A DNA stretch of 64,000 nt from positions 6,741,001-6,805,000 of the forward strand of contig JBBBDQ010000330.1 of the NCBI GenBank assembly GCA_037127315.1. Reading direction: 5' to 3'. How positions within the stretch are numbered: position 1 is the first letter of the stretch; every line of letters starts with the position of its first letter. The DNA is from Ascarosepion bandense. Lineage: Eukaryota; Mollusca; Cephalopoda; Sepiida; Sepiidae. The position numbers and the translations under genes were made by a program. The notes under the pieces were generated by a model. It saw only the letters and a program-made list of their open reading frames with translations, did no database searches and was not told the DNA's origin. Of the stretch, positions 44,357 through 55,972 are shown piece after piece.

Positions 44357-44391
44357 GATCTGCACATGTATTTATTTAGGTTGCATATATA

Positions 44392-44657
44392 CAGAGTGTG
44401 ATGGATAAACTGTCATCTAAATGATGTAAAAATGAAAACACTCACATCTCATTTTAACAGATATAATTAACAAAATTACACAAAAACATTTTCAAATATT
44501 AGAGAGTAAATTTATTCAATAAAATCACCATTAGCTTGAACCACAGCCTCCAGATGACTTCAGAATTTCCTGCAACTCTTTTGAATGGTGTCCTTGTTTA
44601 AGTTTGTGAATGCTGCCATAATCCTTGCCTTCAGTTTATCTAAGGTAAGTTTTCCTT
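44392..44657 (-). pseudogene. mariner-like transposon 3' end (family of 55973-56812)
   Basis: Terminus CAGAGTGTGATGGATAAACT. Inside, the minus-strand C-terminus reads QELQEILKSSGGCGSS-like and ends near the terminal repeat. A (TA)n tract truncates it at 44660. Confidence 0.7.

Positions 44658-44659
<2 letters not shown>

Positions 44660-44703
<44 letters not shown>
44660..44703. repeat. (TA)n microsatellite
   Basis: About 22 units. Confidence 0.95.
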
Positions 44704-44707
<4 letters not shown>

Positions 44708-45029
44708 CCATAAATTCAGATAAAATTTAGTGGGTAACTAGCCATTTTCAACGTGTCATTTTAAGACATGCACTCTTCAATCCCTTATAAACAGAGAATG
44801 AGGAAAAATTATAAGCCCAGAGGTTAACTTTGGTAAAGGAAGAGGTTAAGAGGTATTGGTTTTAATAGGGTTGGGCTAGGGGAAAAATTTAGTAGTAATT
44901 TCCTCTTTGGTAGTGGAAGGTATGTGGCTTGACCCTTGAGTTAGTTGTGGTAGGTAGTGGGGAAGTAACTGCTTGGCCAAATTTAAAAAAAACCTTATTG
45001 AGACTAATTGGAAAAATCGGATAATTATT

Positions 45030-46313
45030 GTAGTTTATACTTATTTCTTTGGCGACACAAACTTATGCTCTCCCTTTGTTTATTTAGGAGTATATTTTGG
45101 TATTGAAATTTCAAAATTGTAATTTTTTCTGTCAAACATAGATTACATCTATCTCTTAAGCTATTAGGGGTTCTAGCCTTGCTTATGAGCTTTCATTTTA
45201 TCTGGGGATTTAAGTTACTTTCTTTTAATTCCCAGTATTTTCTAGAAAGAGCTGTTTGGTATCTTGAACTAGGGTTGGTGAAGGAGTGCCTGTGTGTATA
45301 AATGTTATACATATTATTGGTATACGAGTAACTAATTTTGATAGTTTTCTTATTGAATATTTTACTCAGAGGGTTATCTCCACGAAAATGTTTATTTATT
45401 AATTTAAGGAAGATCTTACCAATGTTAATAGTTGATAGTCTACAGAATGGGGGTGGTTAAACCATATAATTTTCCTTTTCCTATATTTACTTTTGGCCTT
45501 TAGCGATTCCGGATTACTACTGGGTGTTAAATAAGTCAGTTTATCTTTATATCCACTACTCTGGAGGGCCTTATATAGTTTTTTTATTATTCCTAAAAAT
45601 TTTAAGGTTAGAAGATAATCAGTTAATTCTAATATTAACTGCCCTAGGTATTTGCTTTATAATGGCTCTTGGGTGGTTGGAAATAATATTGATATAGCTG
45701 GGATTTCATTGTCTTTATTGTATGGTTTAAAGCAATTATTATCGAGGTTGAGGGTAATGTCTAGGTAATTTACTATCTTTAAGTTGGATGCAATTTCTAT
45801 TTTGATTCCTAGCATACTGAAAGTCTTAATGATTTTCTTCTGGATTTTCATAGTCAAAGGGCCATTACTATTGGGGATGAACATAGGCCCATCATCCTGG
45901 TATAGGCTTGCCTGTTTAGGATTCACAACTTCACCCAGGGTGTCTAGGATATAAATGCCTATTAAATCATCAACTTGGGCTGAATTATGTGCCCCCATGG
46001 GAATGTCAAACTTACTATTGTGACTTTTTATCCAGGTAGAATCATTAATAATCAAGAGGGATTTTCTTGCTGCTATAATAATATTATTTTCTTCTGTGAT
46101 CTCTATATAGTTTCTAGTGAAATTAATACATTTTACTAGGAGATCTATTGATATAAAGGGATAGAAATCAATAATGTTGAATTTAAGAAATGTGGTTCTA
46201 GTTTTATCTATGATACTGTTAAACCAATGGATAGTGTCAGATGAATCCTTCCAGAGGTTAGTATGGAGGATTTGTTGGAGCTTAATAGTTATATGTTTGA
46301 TAATTTTTTTCAA
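45030..46313 (-). pseudogene. Penelope-like element remnant: RT plus GIY-YIG-type C-terminal region
   Basis: The minus-strand frame 46313-45657 carries RT motifs: FNIIDFYPFISIDLLVKCIN (motif A, D-F-Y-P), FDIPMGAHNSAQVDDLIG (motif B), ASLYQDDG (motif C, DD retained) and IASNLKIVNYLDITLNLD. Below 45657, in broken frames, follow SSGYKDKLTY, KRKIIWFNHP, KHFRGDNPLSKIFN and KYWELKESNL. Then come ARTPNSLRDRCNLCLTEK and SLCRQRNKYKL. This is the conserved block after the GIY-YIG nuclease in a widespread animal retroelement lineage. The middle, with the GIY and YIG motifs, is missing near 45290. A Trp-to-stop change (TGA) and frameshifts make it dead. Clade placement within Penelope-like elements is inferred. 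Confidence 0.75.
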
Positions 46314-46320
46314 GACTAAT

Positions 46321-46323
<3 letters not shown>

Positions 46324-46368
<45 letters not shown>
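46324..46368. repeat. (TA)n microsatellite
   Basis: Truncates the 5' side of the Penelope-like remnant. Confidence 0.95.
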
Positions 46369-46371
<3 letters not shown>

Positions 46372-46597
46372 TATGCAAAAATGAACAGAAAAAACTATCA
46401 TGAAGTGAAAAAAATTTTTGCGACCTTTTGTCTTTTAGGATTTCAGATTATTATTTATGTGACAACACATTGGCACAAAAGGGAGAGATGATTTTAAAAA
46501 TTTTAAGTTAAATTTTTTTATATATACATTTTGTGTTTATAGTCAAGCTGATTTCATTCAATTTCTTTTTTCGTTTTTCTCACAACATTTCACCTTT

Positions 46598-46725
46598 CTT
46601 GGGAGATCTTCTGTTATCACAATATGGGACATTTAATAATAAATGAGATAGAAATATAAACAAAAAAATATAAATGAAATAGGCTAGATCATGTACTCAA
46701 AAAAGTATTTTTTTAAAAATTCACT
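46598..46725. repeat. dispersed direct repeat, copy 1
   Basis: GATCTTCTGTTATCACAATA, ATATAAACAAAAAAATATAA, CATGTACTCAAAAAAGTATT; copy 2 at 47775-47900. Confidence 0.65.
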
Positions 46726-47044
46726 ATCTGCCCCTTTTGTATGCATGTAAAGCTGCATCAATGCTAATGTCACTTTATCCTGGTGAAGTCCCATAGAATA
46801 AAATGCATCATATAAAAACTCCTTCAACTTTGTCAGAGTTTGTTTTTCCCTAAATTATAAGAATATATATAAGACAACATTTTTCATTAGGTACATGTTT
46901 GAATGGAGAACCAATTTTTCTTTTATTCAAACAGTGACTAAAAAGTATCAAAACTTTTCTTCAAGAAATGTACTATGAAAGGTCTCAACAAAAGATGTAA
47001 CTTTCTTACAAAGAGTAATTGAATCAGGCTTTGCAGTTGGGTGC

Positions 47045-47135
47045 TGCTGTAGCTTAAACAGTAAAAGCACACCTGATTACAAAGAGCTTTCCTTAAACTA
47101 ACAAAAGAATGCAGGTACAATCCCTGCTGAGTGGT
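47045..47135 (+). other. tRNA-like sequence
   Basis: GCTGTAGCTTAAACAGTAAAAGC fits an A-box/D-arm and GAATGCAGGTACAATCCCTGC a B-box/T-arm. Spacing is longer than in a normal tRNA and the acceptor stem is unclear. A SINE head or decayed tRNA is likely. Confidence 0.4.
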
Positions 47136-47774
47136 ACATTTTTTTAGAGAACTTTTTATGTTTCTAGGCAGGAAGACATTGATTAAAGTTTGAAAAAAAA
47201 ATACAGCTATGTTAACTGTTTGTCTTGTCTGATTTTCTTCATGTTGCAAGCGTTCTTTCACAACTGAGAAATAAAAAAAATAAAAAATGAAACTGGTGTT
47301 TTATAACTCTCTCAGTCCCAGATTGAAGCTGACTATTGGCTAATACCTTCCCAGTATTGTTCATATGCAAATTGTCAGCACCACCTACTGTAAGTAAAAT
47401 ATCCTCTTAACAGCCCATTGTGGAAGAGGATATAACTCCTGGTGCTTACTGCACCACATGCAACTGGGTCTCTTATCGAGCTGGCCCAATTCTCGGTTAC
47501 ATACTCAAATGCAGGTACTCACTAAAAATAAGGTAATAAGAAAACAAAAAGCTGGATTAAAAAGTAAATTCATTAATTACTTTATAATTACACTCTTGTA
47601 CAAATATGTGCACATTTATTGAGACAGTGATTGCTATTTGTGTAAGATTTCTTACAGCAATTTATCTACTTAAAGTATTATGCACTAATCTTTTAAAAAA
47701 AAATTCATATTAAAGTATTAAACATTAATCTTATACACTTAAAAAGACCAGGTAAGTAAATTCTTATTCATTTT

Positions 47775-47900
47775 TCTTTGCAGGTCTTCTATTATCACAA
47801 TGTGCAATATTTAACAACAAAGTAACAGAATCATAAACAGAAAAAAAATAAATTAAATCAGCTGGATAATATATCCAAAACGTATTTAAAAAGAAAGCTA
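47775..47900. repeat. dispersed direct repeat, copy 2
   Basis: GGTCTTCTATTATCACAATG, CATAAACAGAAAAAAAATAA, GTATTTAAAAAG; about 1.2 kb after copy 1 in the same orientation. Confidence 0.65.
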
Positions 47901-48176
47901 AAAAAACAAAAACAAATAAAAACAAAAACAAATAAAAACAAAAACAAATAAAAACAAAAACAAATAAAAACAAAAACAAATAAAAACAAAAACAAATAAA
48001 AACAAAAACAAATAAAAACAAAAACAAATAAAAACAAAAACAAATAAAAACAAAAACAAATAAAAACAAAAACAAATAAAAACAAAAACAAATAAAAACA
48101 AAAACAAAAAAAAACAAAAACAAAAAAAAACAAAAAAACAAAAACAAAAACAAAAAAAAAAAAACAAAAAAAAAAC
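47900..48176. repeat. 16-bp A-rich minisatellite
   Basis: AAATAAAAACAAAAAC repeated about 12 times to 48105, then decaying to AAAAAC and poly-A. Phe/Leu/Cys/Val-rich open frames on the minus strand (47764-48178) are translations of this repeat. Confidence 0.95.
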
Positions 48177-48639
48177 AAGTTTAATTTCTCTGAAGTTTTA
48201 TGTAATTTTGTAATAATGATTGTGTGTTAAACTAGTTTTTATTTCCCACCCCAAAAATACATTCTGGATGCTGATGGAAGAAAATGGAAAACAACCTCGT
48301 CATTATTGTAATTATATAAACCAGCATTATAAATGCATTATTTCTCTTCTCCATGTCCTTTCAGCCTGCCACTGACCTTCTCCACTTTGACCTCTCTGTC
48401 TAATCATTACCATTCTGTACTCTTGCCTTCATTTTCGTCTCTCTGTGTGGGAGTGCTTCTCAAGACACCTACATATATCCTATTCAGGAATTAATTTCTC
48501 TCATGAATGCATTAAAATTTACTCTGGCATTTCATTATGTCAATTTTGGCTAAATTGTTACACTTACATTCAAAGATTATTTAGTTATTTTCAGAATAAC
48601 AAGTGGTAAAAAAAAGTTTGACATTGTGATAATAAATTT

Positions 48640-48735
48640 GGGAGAAATCCCTTGTTCCCTGTTCAGGATGTGGTTTTCGGCTTTCTCTTTTCCAATCTTT
48701 TCACTTGTCTTTTTCTTTTTTTTTTTCTCTCCTCT
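48640..48735 (+). mobile_element. family D fragment
   Basis: CCCTTGTTCCCTGTTCAGGA, TGTGGTTTTCGGCTTTCTC, CCAATCTTTTCACTTG; it repeats the middle of the next element and ends in a T-rich run. Confidence 0.75.
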
Positions 48736-48749
48736 TTTTCATTTTTTTT

Positions 48750-48935
48750 TTCAATTGGAGTAGATAGACTAAACTATTGCCCGGTTCACACTCCAACCAC
48801 ATCTATTGTACAGGTGTAGAGGATCATCCCTTGTTCCCTGTTTAGGATGTGGTTTCCAGCTTTCTCTTTTCCAAATCTTTTCACTCTCATGTAGCCCCCT
48901 GCACCACCTTGCTTGGGGTGATATGATTAAAAAAA
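48750..48935 (+). mobile_element. short non-autonomous repeat with LINE 3' tail, family D
   Basis: Starts ATTGGAGTAGATAGACTAAA, contains GCCCGGTTCACACTCCAACC and CATCTATTGTACAGGTGTAG, and ends TGCTTGGGGTGATATGATTA plus poly-A. Matches 30465-30668 in opposite orientation; the tail equals that of the LINE. Confidence 0.8.
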
Positions 48936-49162
48936 AAATCTATGCTCCATGTTTATCAATGAACAAATTTTATAGAAATTTAGTAATTTTTTATCTTGTT
49001 AAAATTTTCTTTTTTAAAAAAATTAAGTAAAAAAAAGTAAGAAAAGAAGATTAAAAATGGGTGTTAGTTCAATCATATTTGACTGTATAAAAGACAAGCT
49101 TAAAGAAAATTACACAACTTATATAAAGTCAAGATACACTAATATTTACTCAGACATCTAGC

Positions 49163-49372
49163 TAAATTCTATAATACTGTAATATTGTATTATGTATCAT
49201 TCATGTAAACTCTATAACACTGCAATATTATTTGATTATGTATTATTCATCTGAATTCTATAATACTGTAATATTATTATTGTATTATGCATTATTCATC
49301 TGAATTCTATAATACTGTAATATTATTCTGTCATGTATTATTTATGTGAATTCTATAATACTGTAATATTAC
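49163..49372. repeat. ~55-bp tandem repeat, about four copies
   Basis: AATTCTATAATACTGTAATA followed by GTATTATGTATTATTCATCTG recurs at roughly 49165, 49208, 49255, 49302 and 49349. Confidence 0.85.
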
Positions 49373-50753
49373 ATACACTCGGAGGGCTTATATACCATAA
49401 AATGTATAACTAAAGTTCTTTGCAAATGACATATATTGACTGAAACTGGAGGAAAGTATTTTTATTTTATTAATGGGCAGGAAATTCAATCGTCTAGATT
49501 TTATTTATATGAAAAATCTGAATATTTGAATTTCTAAGATCAAAATAAAGAAAACATGGATTTATTAAATAAATCATTTGTATTTACTAATATATATGAA
49601 ATAAGTCTAGAGTTAACTTTTATCTTCCTCTATTATCCATATAAATTACCCCTTAATGTAACCTTCTACCTTGAGTGGCCCCCAGGCCTTGTACAGTGTG
49701 AACCTTACTGTAAAAAAACAAAAAGAAAAAGAAAACAGGTTAAAAAAAAAAGTAGTAGTCTTTAGGTAAGTTAAAGTCTTTGCGTAGTTAGTCCACAAAT
49801 ATTAATTACAAGCATTTAGACTAAAATAATGATTTGTGTTTTTTTTAATTGGTTTTATTAAAATTGGATAATGAGTTTTTAGATTTCCTTTTATAACTCT
49901 GAAGCCTCCCTCCCATCAGAAAGCCAATTTTAAAGATGTATTCATCAGCAGTATTTTAATCTCATTCTCAATGCTACTTATTGAAGACTGAGAAAGTTAT
50001 TTTGTTCTGACCGCTGCCCCATAATAGTTGCTACATTTGCATGTGTATTCCATATATAAAATGTAACAAATATTATGGGACATCATGCTTCTTGAACAAC
50101 AGAAACTTCTTGCTCAAAGTGCCTAATATTTTTGAAATTATATCGGATTTTGAATTAACCAAATTTTTTTTTTTTTCAGGCCATGATACGTTTTATTTAA
50201 GTTCATAACCTGACACTCATTAATTTAAATTTTAACACCAGAATGTTTAATTTATATATGATTCATAGAGGAACATTACAATATGTGCATTGACAAAGAA
50301 AGAAAAAATTTAAGAATAAATGCTTGTTGCATAAAGTAAATACATATTTCTTCATTTAACTTTGACAAAGCTACATCAATATCTCTGTAATATATCGATG
50401 TGCCACTTTAAAAGATGTAAAGAATGAAAGTTACAGTTAAAAATATATGTAAATAAACCAGTCATTAAATAAAATTTCAAAATATTTAAACGCCAATGTT
50501 AAAAGAACAAATTTTAGTACAATAAATTATATTTGAGCATTTGCCATAATGTGATGACATTTTGCAAAATATTTACTAGTGAAAGGGATATCAATACTCG
50601 TTAGCTCTTCATTAAAATGGCATTGTGTCAGACTATAATAAAACCTGATTAAAAGGATTTTTAATTTTGTAAGTAAATATGATTACTTCTCTGGGTTTTG
50701 ATGAAATACACCATCATAAAATTAACATTTTTTTTTTTAAATGAATATGAGTG

Positions 50754-50756
<3 letters not shown>
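49373..50756. other. no gene recognised
   Basis: AT-rich. CTTCTACCTTGAGTGGC at 49661 is shared with 17380; significance unknown. Confidence 0.5.

Positions 50757-50786
<30 letters not shown>
50757..50786. repeat. (TA)n microsatellite
   Basis: About 15 units; a shorter tract is at 51018-51034. Confidence 0.95.
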
Positions 50787-50791
<5 letters not shown>

Positions 50792-51145
50792 ATGGTAACC
50801 CATGAAAACGAAAAGAATAAGCCAAAGGATTTTTATATAATTAATATAAATAATCAATTCGACAGAAAAAGAGTACTTAATGGATATAGTCTAGAGCAAA
50901 TATATTGAGAGGAAAACAACACATAATTAAATGGTTAGAAATTCAGAAGTTTGGATTCTTAATTTATAATCATTTATGTGATGAGTTTTCTTCGCTCTCT
51001 TTTTCTTTCTCTCTCTCTATATATATATATATATTACTTCAAATATCATTTTTAGTGGATACCTGTATTTGAAATAAATGTCAAATTTTTATTCCTAAAC
51101 ATTACTACATCTATCAGCCTGCCCTATCGAGAAATCTTAATCAAA

Positions 51146-51243
51146 GAAATGTGCTCTCTGGCAGGGTTTGAACCTGCATCACTTTGTAGGAGAAACCACT
51201 GTTTGATCCAGCATGCCTTAGACCACTAGACCATACGCATACA
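51146..51243 (-). mobile_element. tRNA-Leu-like sequence, second copy
   Basis: The minus strand reads ATGGTCTAGTGGTCTAAGGC (A box) and GATGCAGGTTCAAACCCTGC (B box), with intervening sequence long enough for a Leu-type variable arm. It is similar throughout to 36893-36990, including CAGAGAG after the T arm. Both pol III box consensus sequences are well kept. Confidence 0.65.
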
Positions 51244-51449
51244 CATAAGAAAAATAACAATGTCATTCTACACATAAGTATATACATACACAAAAAGAAA
51301 TGAATAGTGCATAAGTTATTCTTTAATTTAATATAAAAATGAGAAAATCAACAGTCAATTACTGAGAACCTCCTGACAAGTTGACCAAACAGTTCTTCGA
51401 AACTCTGGAGTCAGGGTGCTGAATATATATCATCAAATCAACTAATTGG

Positions 51450-51575
51450 CAAATTATATATATATATATATATATTTTCAGTTTTATTTTGATATTATGT
51501 GCGTAATGATCTTATATATATATATATATATATATATTCAGTTATATTTTGAGATATATGCTTAATGATCTTATA
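51450..51575. repeat. two ~66-bp tandem units with (TA)n
   Basis: TATATTTTCAGTTTTATTTTGATAT...ATGATCTTATA and TATATATTCAGTTATATTTTGAGAT...ATGATCTTATA. Confidence 0.75.
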
Positions 51576-51579
51576 GAGA

Positions 51580-52330
51580 GAGAGACAGAAAGAAGAAAAA
51601 TCCATCGGTAAAATGACCTTATGTATCAGAAAACTTAGATATTAGTATGTGCATGTGACACCAACAGAGGTTGATACCATTTAAGTATTACAGAGTTTAA
51701 GATGCATATACAACTTGTTACAGGTAAGGCAACAGTACAGCTGCATGCCTCCCTTGATTAAAAAAGTTCCTGTCATGTGAGACAGAATTTGATATTCTAG
51801 CTTTTATCTAAACTCTTACAAAAACAAAAAAAATTACACATTTCCATTCCATTATTAGATTTAATACAAATAAACTAATTTGTAGATTCAAAGTTAAACC
51901 AGGCAACGATAGATGGATAATATTGCCAAAGTATGTGAGTTTATAATTATTGATAATAGCATCAGTAAAATAATGAGGAAATATGAGCTTGTAATTTCAA
52001 TAATAAGAGAAAGAGAAATAAAAATAGAATGAAAAATTGTCTTTCCTATTTTATTGTGTTAATCTCCAATGATTCTGCTGATTTGTTCCACTATCTAATG
52101 ACCAAATAAAGCAACGGAAGAGCATTGAACACACCTGTTGATTGCTGCTCATTGAGAGAAGAAATATGAGGATCAACCTTCTTTCAAAAGAGGACAAACT
52201 TATTATAATTTTATATTGATTAGAATCAGGAGCCCAACAGAGGTTGATAGACATTTTGTATTAAATTGAGAAGGAAAGTTAAGACAGACAACACAAAACT
52301 CTTCTCATTTGTTAAATATGTATCTGTGCA
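51580..52330. other. no gene recognised
   Basis: AT-rich; no supported frame. Confidence 0.5.
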
Positions 52331-52332
52331 TG

Positions 52333-52333
<1 letters not shown>

Positions 52334-52363
<30 letters not shown>
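52334..52363. repeat. (TA)n microsatellite
   Basis: About 15 units. Confidence 0.95.
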
Positions 52364-52365
<2 letters not shown>

Positions 52366-52521
52366 ATTTCTAAAGAATAAATGGATTTATTTTTTAGTCT
52401 GACATTTTTATTACTAAATTACTAAAAATAACTTTTGAAATAAAAATATATAAGAGAGAATAAATTAATAGCTGAAAAAGGGAAAATTTAAAAACCACCC
52501 CTCTCAAGAAAAAAATAGACA

Positions 52522-52556
<35 letters not shown>

Positions 52557-52567
52557 GTGTGTGTGTG
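52522..52567. repeat. (CT)n(TA)n(GT)n compound microsatellite
   Basis: Same three-part order as at 40812. Confidence 0.95.
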
Positions 52568-52591
52568 CATATTTGGGTAGCAATCCCTCTT

Positions 52592-52780
52592 TTATATAAG
52601 TTTCATTAAAGATGACTGAAAGGCACTGTGATTATGATTTTTTAAAATTTTTCTTGTTTTCATGTAAGTGCTTTCTTTCTGGACATGAAGTGTGTAAAAT
52701 CTGTCCAAATACACACTTTATATAAAAAAAAAAAAGAAGAAACACTTATATGAACATAGTCATCTTTAATGAAACTTGTG
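52592..52780. repeat. foldback between microsatellites
   Basis: AAGTTTCATTAAAGATGACT (52597) and AGTCATCTTTAATGAAACTT (52757) are perfect inverted repeats. GTAAGTG...CTTTCTT and AAGAAGAAACACTTA extend them weakly. Confidence 0.75.
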
Positions 52781-52785
52781 TGTGG

Positions 52786-52787
<2 letters not shown>

Positions 52788-52821
<34 letters not shown>

Positions 52822-52859
52822 GCACAAAAGAGAAGTGTAGGTATATCAAAGTGTGAGTG

Positions 52860-52900
<41 letters not shown>
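52788..52900. repeat. two (TA)n tracts with GT edges
   Basis: 52790-52818 and 52867-52900. The open frame read through them is an artefact. Confidence 0.95.
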
Positions 52901-52905
<5 letters not shown>

Positions 52906-53640
52906 TGTGTGTATGTATAAAAAAGGTGCATTTCTATATATAAATCTAGACACATGAGAGATGTAAGGCACATTTTGAAAAAGTAATTAAATAATTACCA
53001 CTTTTCTTTCTATATAACAAAACATATCACCTATATCTTGAGTAGCATTATCACTTTATTAAAAAATAATGCAGAACAATGTAAAAAAACACCCCAAAAC
53101 TCCTTTTTATATATAAAAAATGTTATATATACAAATAAAAGAGTAACCCTCTAGTCTGCATGAAGTAAGGTTTGAGGAGGCCTACTTGTCTGAAACAACC
53201 ACCCACACAAAAACAAAATGATTTGCAAATTCACATAATTTATAAAGAATTATATAAAAATATCTAAGAATTTCAAAATAGCAACCTAAGTATTACATTG
53301 GAGGTTGTCTCAATGTTTTTGCTTGTAAATCTTTTCCCTTTTTCTATAAATGTGCTTTTCTTAAGGGAAAGTGCATTGAGCAAATAGAGAGAAATGTCAG
53401 CGCCGCTTCATGATTATCAGGTGATAGGTGTAAGCTTTTTGCAGGGCATCATAATGAAAAGTAAGCAGAAAACATGTGCAATGCATGTCACTGGATGAAG
53501 TGAGATATTAAGCATGGGAAATCAGGGAGTGTAAAAAGATTCAAATGTGAAAAAGAATCTGATATAAAGCAAAGATAATACGAAGAAATGCCTAGATGCA
53601 AAAAAGAAAAGTTTTAATGAAAAAGCATTCGAAATAACTG
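52901..53640. other. no gene recognised
   Basis: AT-rich, unclassified. Confidence 0.5.

Positions 53641-53683
<43 letters not shown>
53641..53683. repeat. (TA)n microsatellite
   Basis: About 20 units after a short GT run. Confidence 0.95.
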
Positions 53684-53686
<3 letters not shown>

Positions 53687-53689
53687 AAA

Positions 53690-55505
53690 AAATTATTTTT
53701 ATCTTTATTCAATTTTCTTAAAAGCACCTGTTACTTTTGATAAAAAAAATATATATTTACAGAATTCATAATATGCAATTGTATAATGTTTTCATCTATT
53801 TTTCTTCATTTTTTTTTCTTTCTTTCAATAGATTTTATTAAATGATATTTTCTGAGTGTGGTGTTTATGGGTGGGGGTAGTCAAAGAAATCTCCTCCCTG
53901 GTGACTATGTTATTCAAATTAGGCAAGGAATAAATAGCAACGTGATAAATCAATTAATATTGAAGAGCAAAGACATTGCATCAACAATTTTTTTTTTTTA
54001 ATTACCAAACAAATCAGCAAAAACAACTAATGACTGTATTATTTACTTTTGTGGAAAGATTATTGATGAACTAAATGTGATAGAAAGAAAAAAGAAATAA
54101 AGAAATGGCTAAATAGAAAGAATATTTATGTCGCATGCAGAAATTTAATCTCATCAAGTCATTTTGGATATTTAAAAAAAATTTTTTTTTTGTTAACCTT
54201 ATAAAAAGGAAAAAAAAATTAATGCATGGTGGAGGAAAATTTGTTCTTGCGTACAAGGTCACCTTCCTATAAAATGTATATGTGCTTATATACAGAGATG
54301 TGTATGTGTGTGCTGGTCATAGTTGTAGATTCACTAAACAAGAAATCATAAAAGTAATAATAAAAACAATAGACAAATTCTAGCAACAAAGACTAAATAT
54401 TTTTACTAAAAGTAAGAAAAATGAAAAGTTAAAAAGATTAAAAGTTAAAAAAAAATGCTAATAATAATAATTACATCCAGTGAGCTATAAGTTGGTCTAA
54501 CATAGAAAAAAATATAATACTAATGTTACTAATGATAATAACAGAGATGGTAGTTGTTGAAGCTGTAAAGACAATAGTTGAAGTAGTAGTAGCAGTAACA
54601 GTTTCAATAAATAGCTGTAGTTATTACCAATGGTAGTAGTGTTAGTGATTGGAGTAACAGCAGTAGCAAGAGGTAAAAAAAAAAACTTACAAAGCCATGG
54701 CTGCAGTGATAAGGATGCTTGTAAAATACAGTGTAAAGTTGTTTCAGTTTTAGCATAAAAGAAGAGAAAAATGCTATGTTTCGGGAACTTGTATTTCCTC
54801 AACAATTAATAAGACGTTTGCTCAAATACTAGTCCAATACTGAGCTGTGGGCCAAATATCAGGTCACATGACACTAGATCAATACAGAAAGCTGAAAAAT
54901 CAGCAGCAGCAATAGCAGTAGTATTGGCATGAGTAGCAGTAGAAACAGCAGTTGTGCAGCCTGCCTCTGTCTACTGTGATTACTCTCCATTCACCATCAC
55001 CTGTTCACTCCTCTCACATTTCAATCATTTGTACAGAACTGCTCGCACACTGTAGCATACACAATCAGACAGATACACACAACAAGAATGACAGTAGCGG
55101 CTGATGTCACTGTTCAAAGAAGGTAGAATAGCAAAAGAAAAAAAATGAGGAACAAGGCAGTTTAGAAGAAAGATTTGAAAAGTAGAAGAAAATGAAAGTG
55201 AAAGTAAAAAATGCATGTTTACATTTTACATAAAGAAAAAGAAAAAAATATTAAAAAAAAAAAAGATCCATGAAGTAAAAGTGCCTACTATAGTACAACT
55301 GTTAACAAGTTAAAAGAACACACTGTTAGTTACATATTAGGTTCAATCCTAATGATTACCACACATTACTGAAACCTTGTGCCAGACCAAAACAAGCTTT
55401 CTAAATACTGTATTTCAGATCATATAAGGCACACATTAAAAAAAAGTTCTCTTAAAATCACAATGCATTTTATACCCTAATATTTTGATTACAGTATTAG
55501 ATTAA
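53690..55505. other. no gene; imperfect trinucleotide patches
   Basis: AT-rich. Imperfect (AGT/AGC)n-like stretches lie at 54545-54670 and 54900-54955. Minus-strand frames at 54497-54805 are Leu-rich translations of these. Confidence 0.5.
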
Positions 55506-55509
55506 CACA

Positions 55510-55855
55510 AGAACACCCATTTTCCACATTAGTCCTTTGATAACTGAAATGTATAGGATTAGAAATGAATTATTTATGATTTGAAATCAAAATATAAAAC
55601 AGTACAAGACTAACTCTTAAATGCCCATTTGACACACAAGTCCTATGGTGATCATAAATTAAAATATATACAATATCATAATAATTGTTATAAATGATTA
55701 GAATTACAAATTAAAATATATTAAAAAAACACACACACAATACTAAACACTGAAATAATCTTGTTTGATACACTAGCCCCCTGATGATGCAGGAATAAAA
55801 TATATTTATAAATGATTAAGTTATGATTAAAAATAAAAATGTTGAAATATAACAA
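55510..55855. repeat. three degenerate ~125-bp tandem units
   Basis: Each has a block like TTxxACACAxTAGTCCTxTGAT followed by ATAAATGATTA/TTATGATTTGAAAT and AAAATATA. Confidence 0.45.
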
Positions 55856-55972
55856 GAAAGGACTTTTAAGTATGGATGAATCATCAGTTGAATATTGCTA
55901 TTTTTCTGAAATCTAAAAAGAACATATTATATCGCAGGGAAATACACGTATAGTTTAACTTGTACTTGAAAT

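Noticed and set aside
47764..48178. Phe/Cys/Leu-rich minus-strand frames in three registers
   Set aside because: Translations of the 16-bp A-rich minisatellite.
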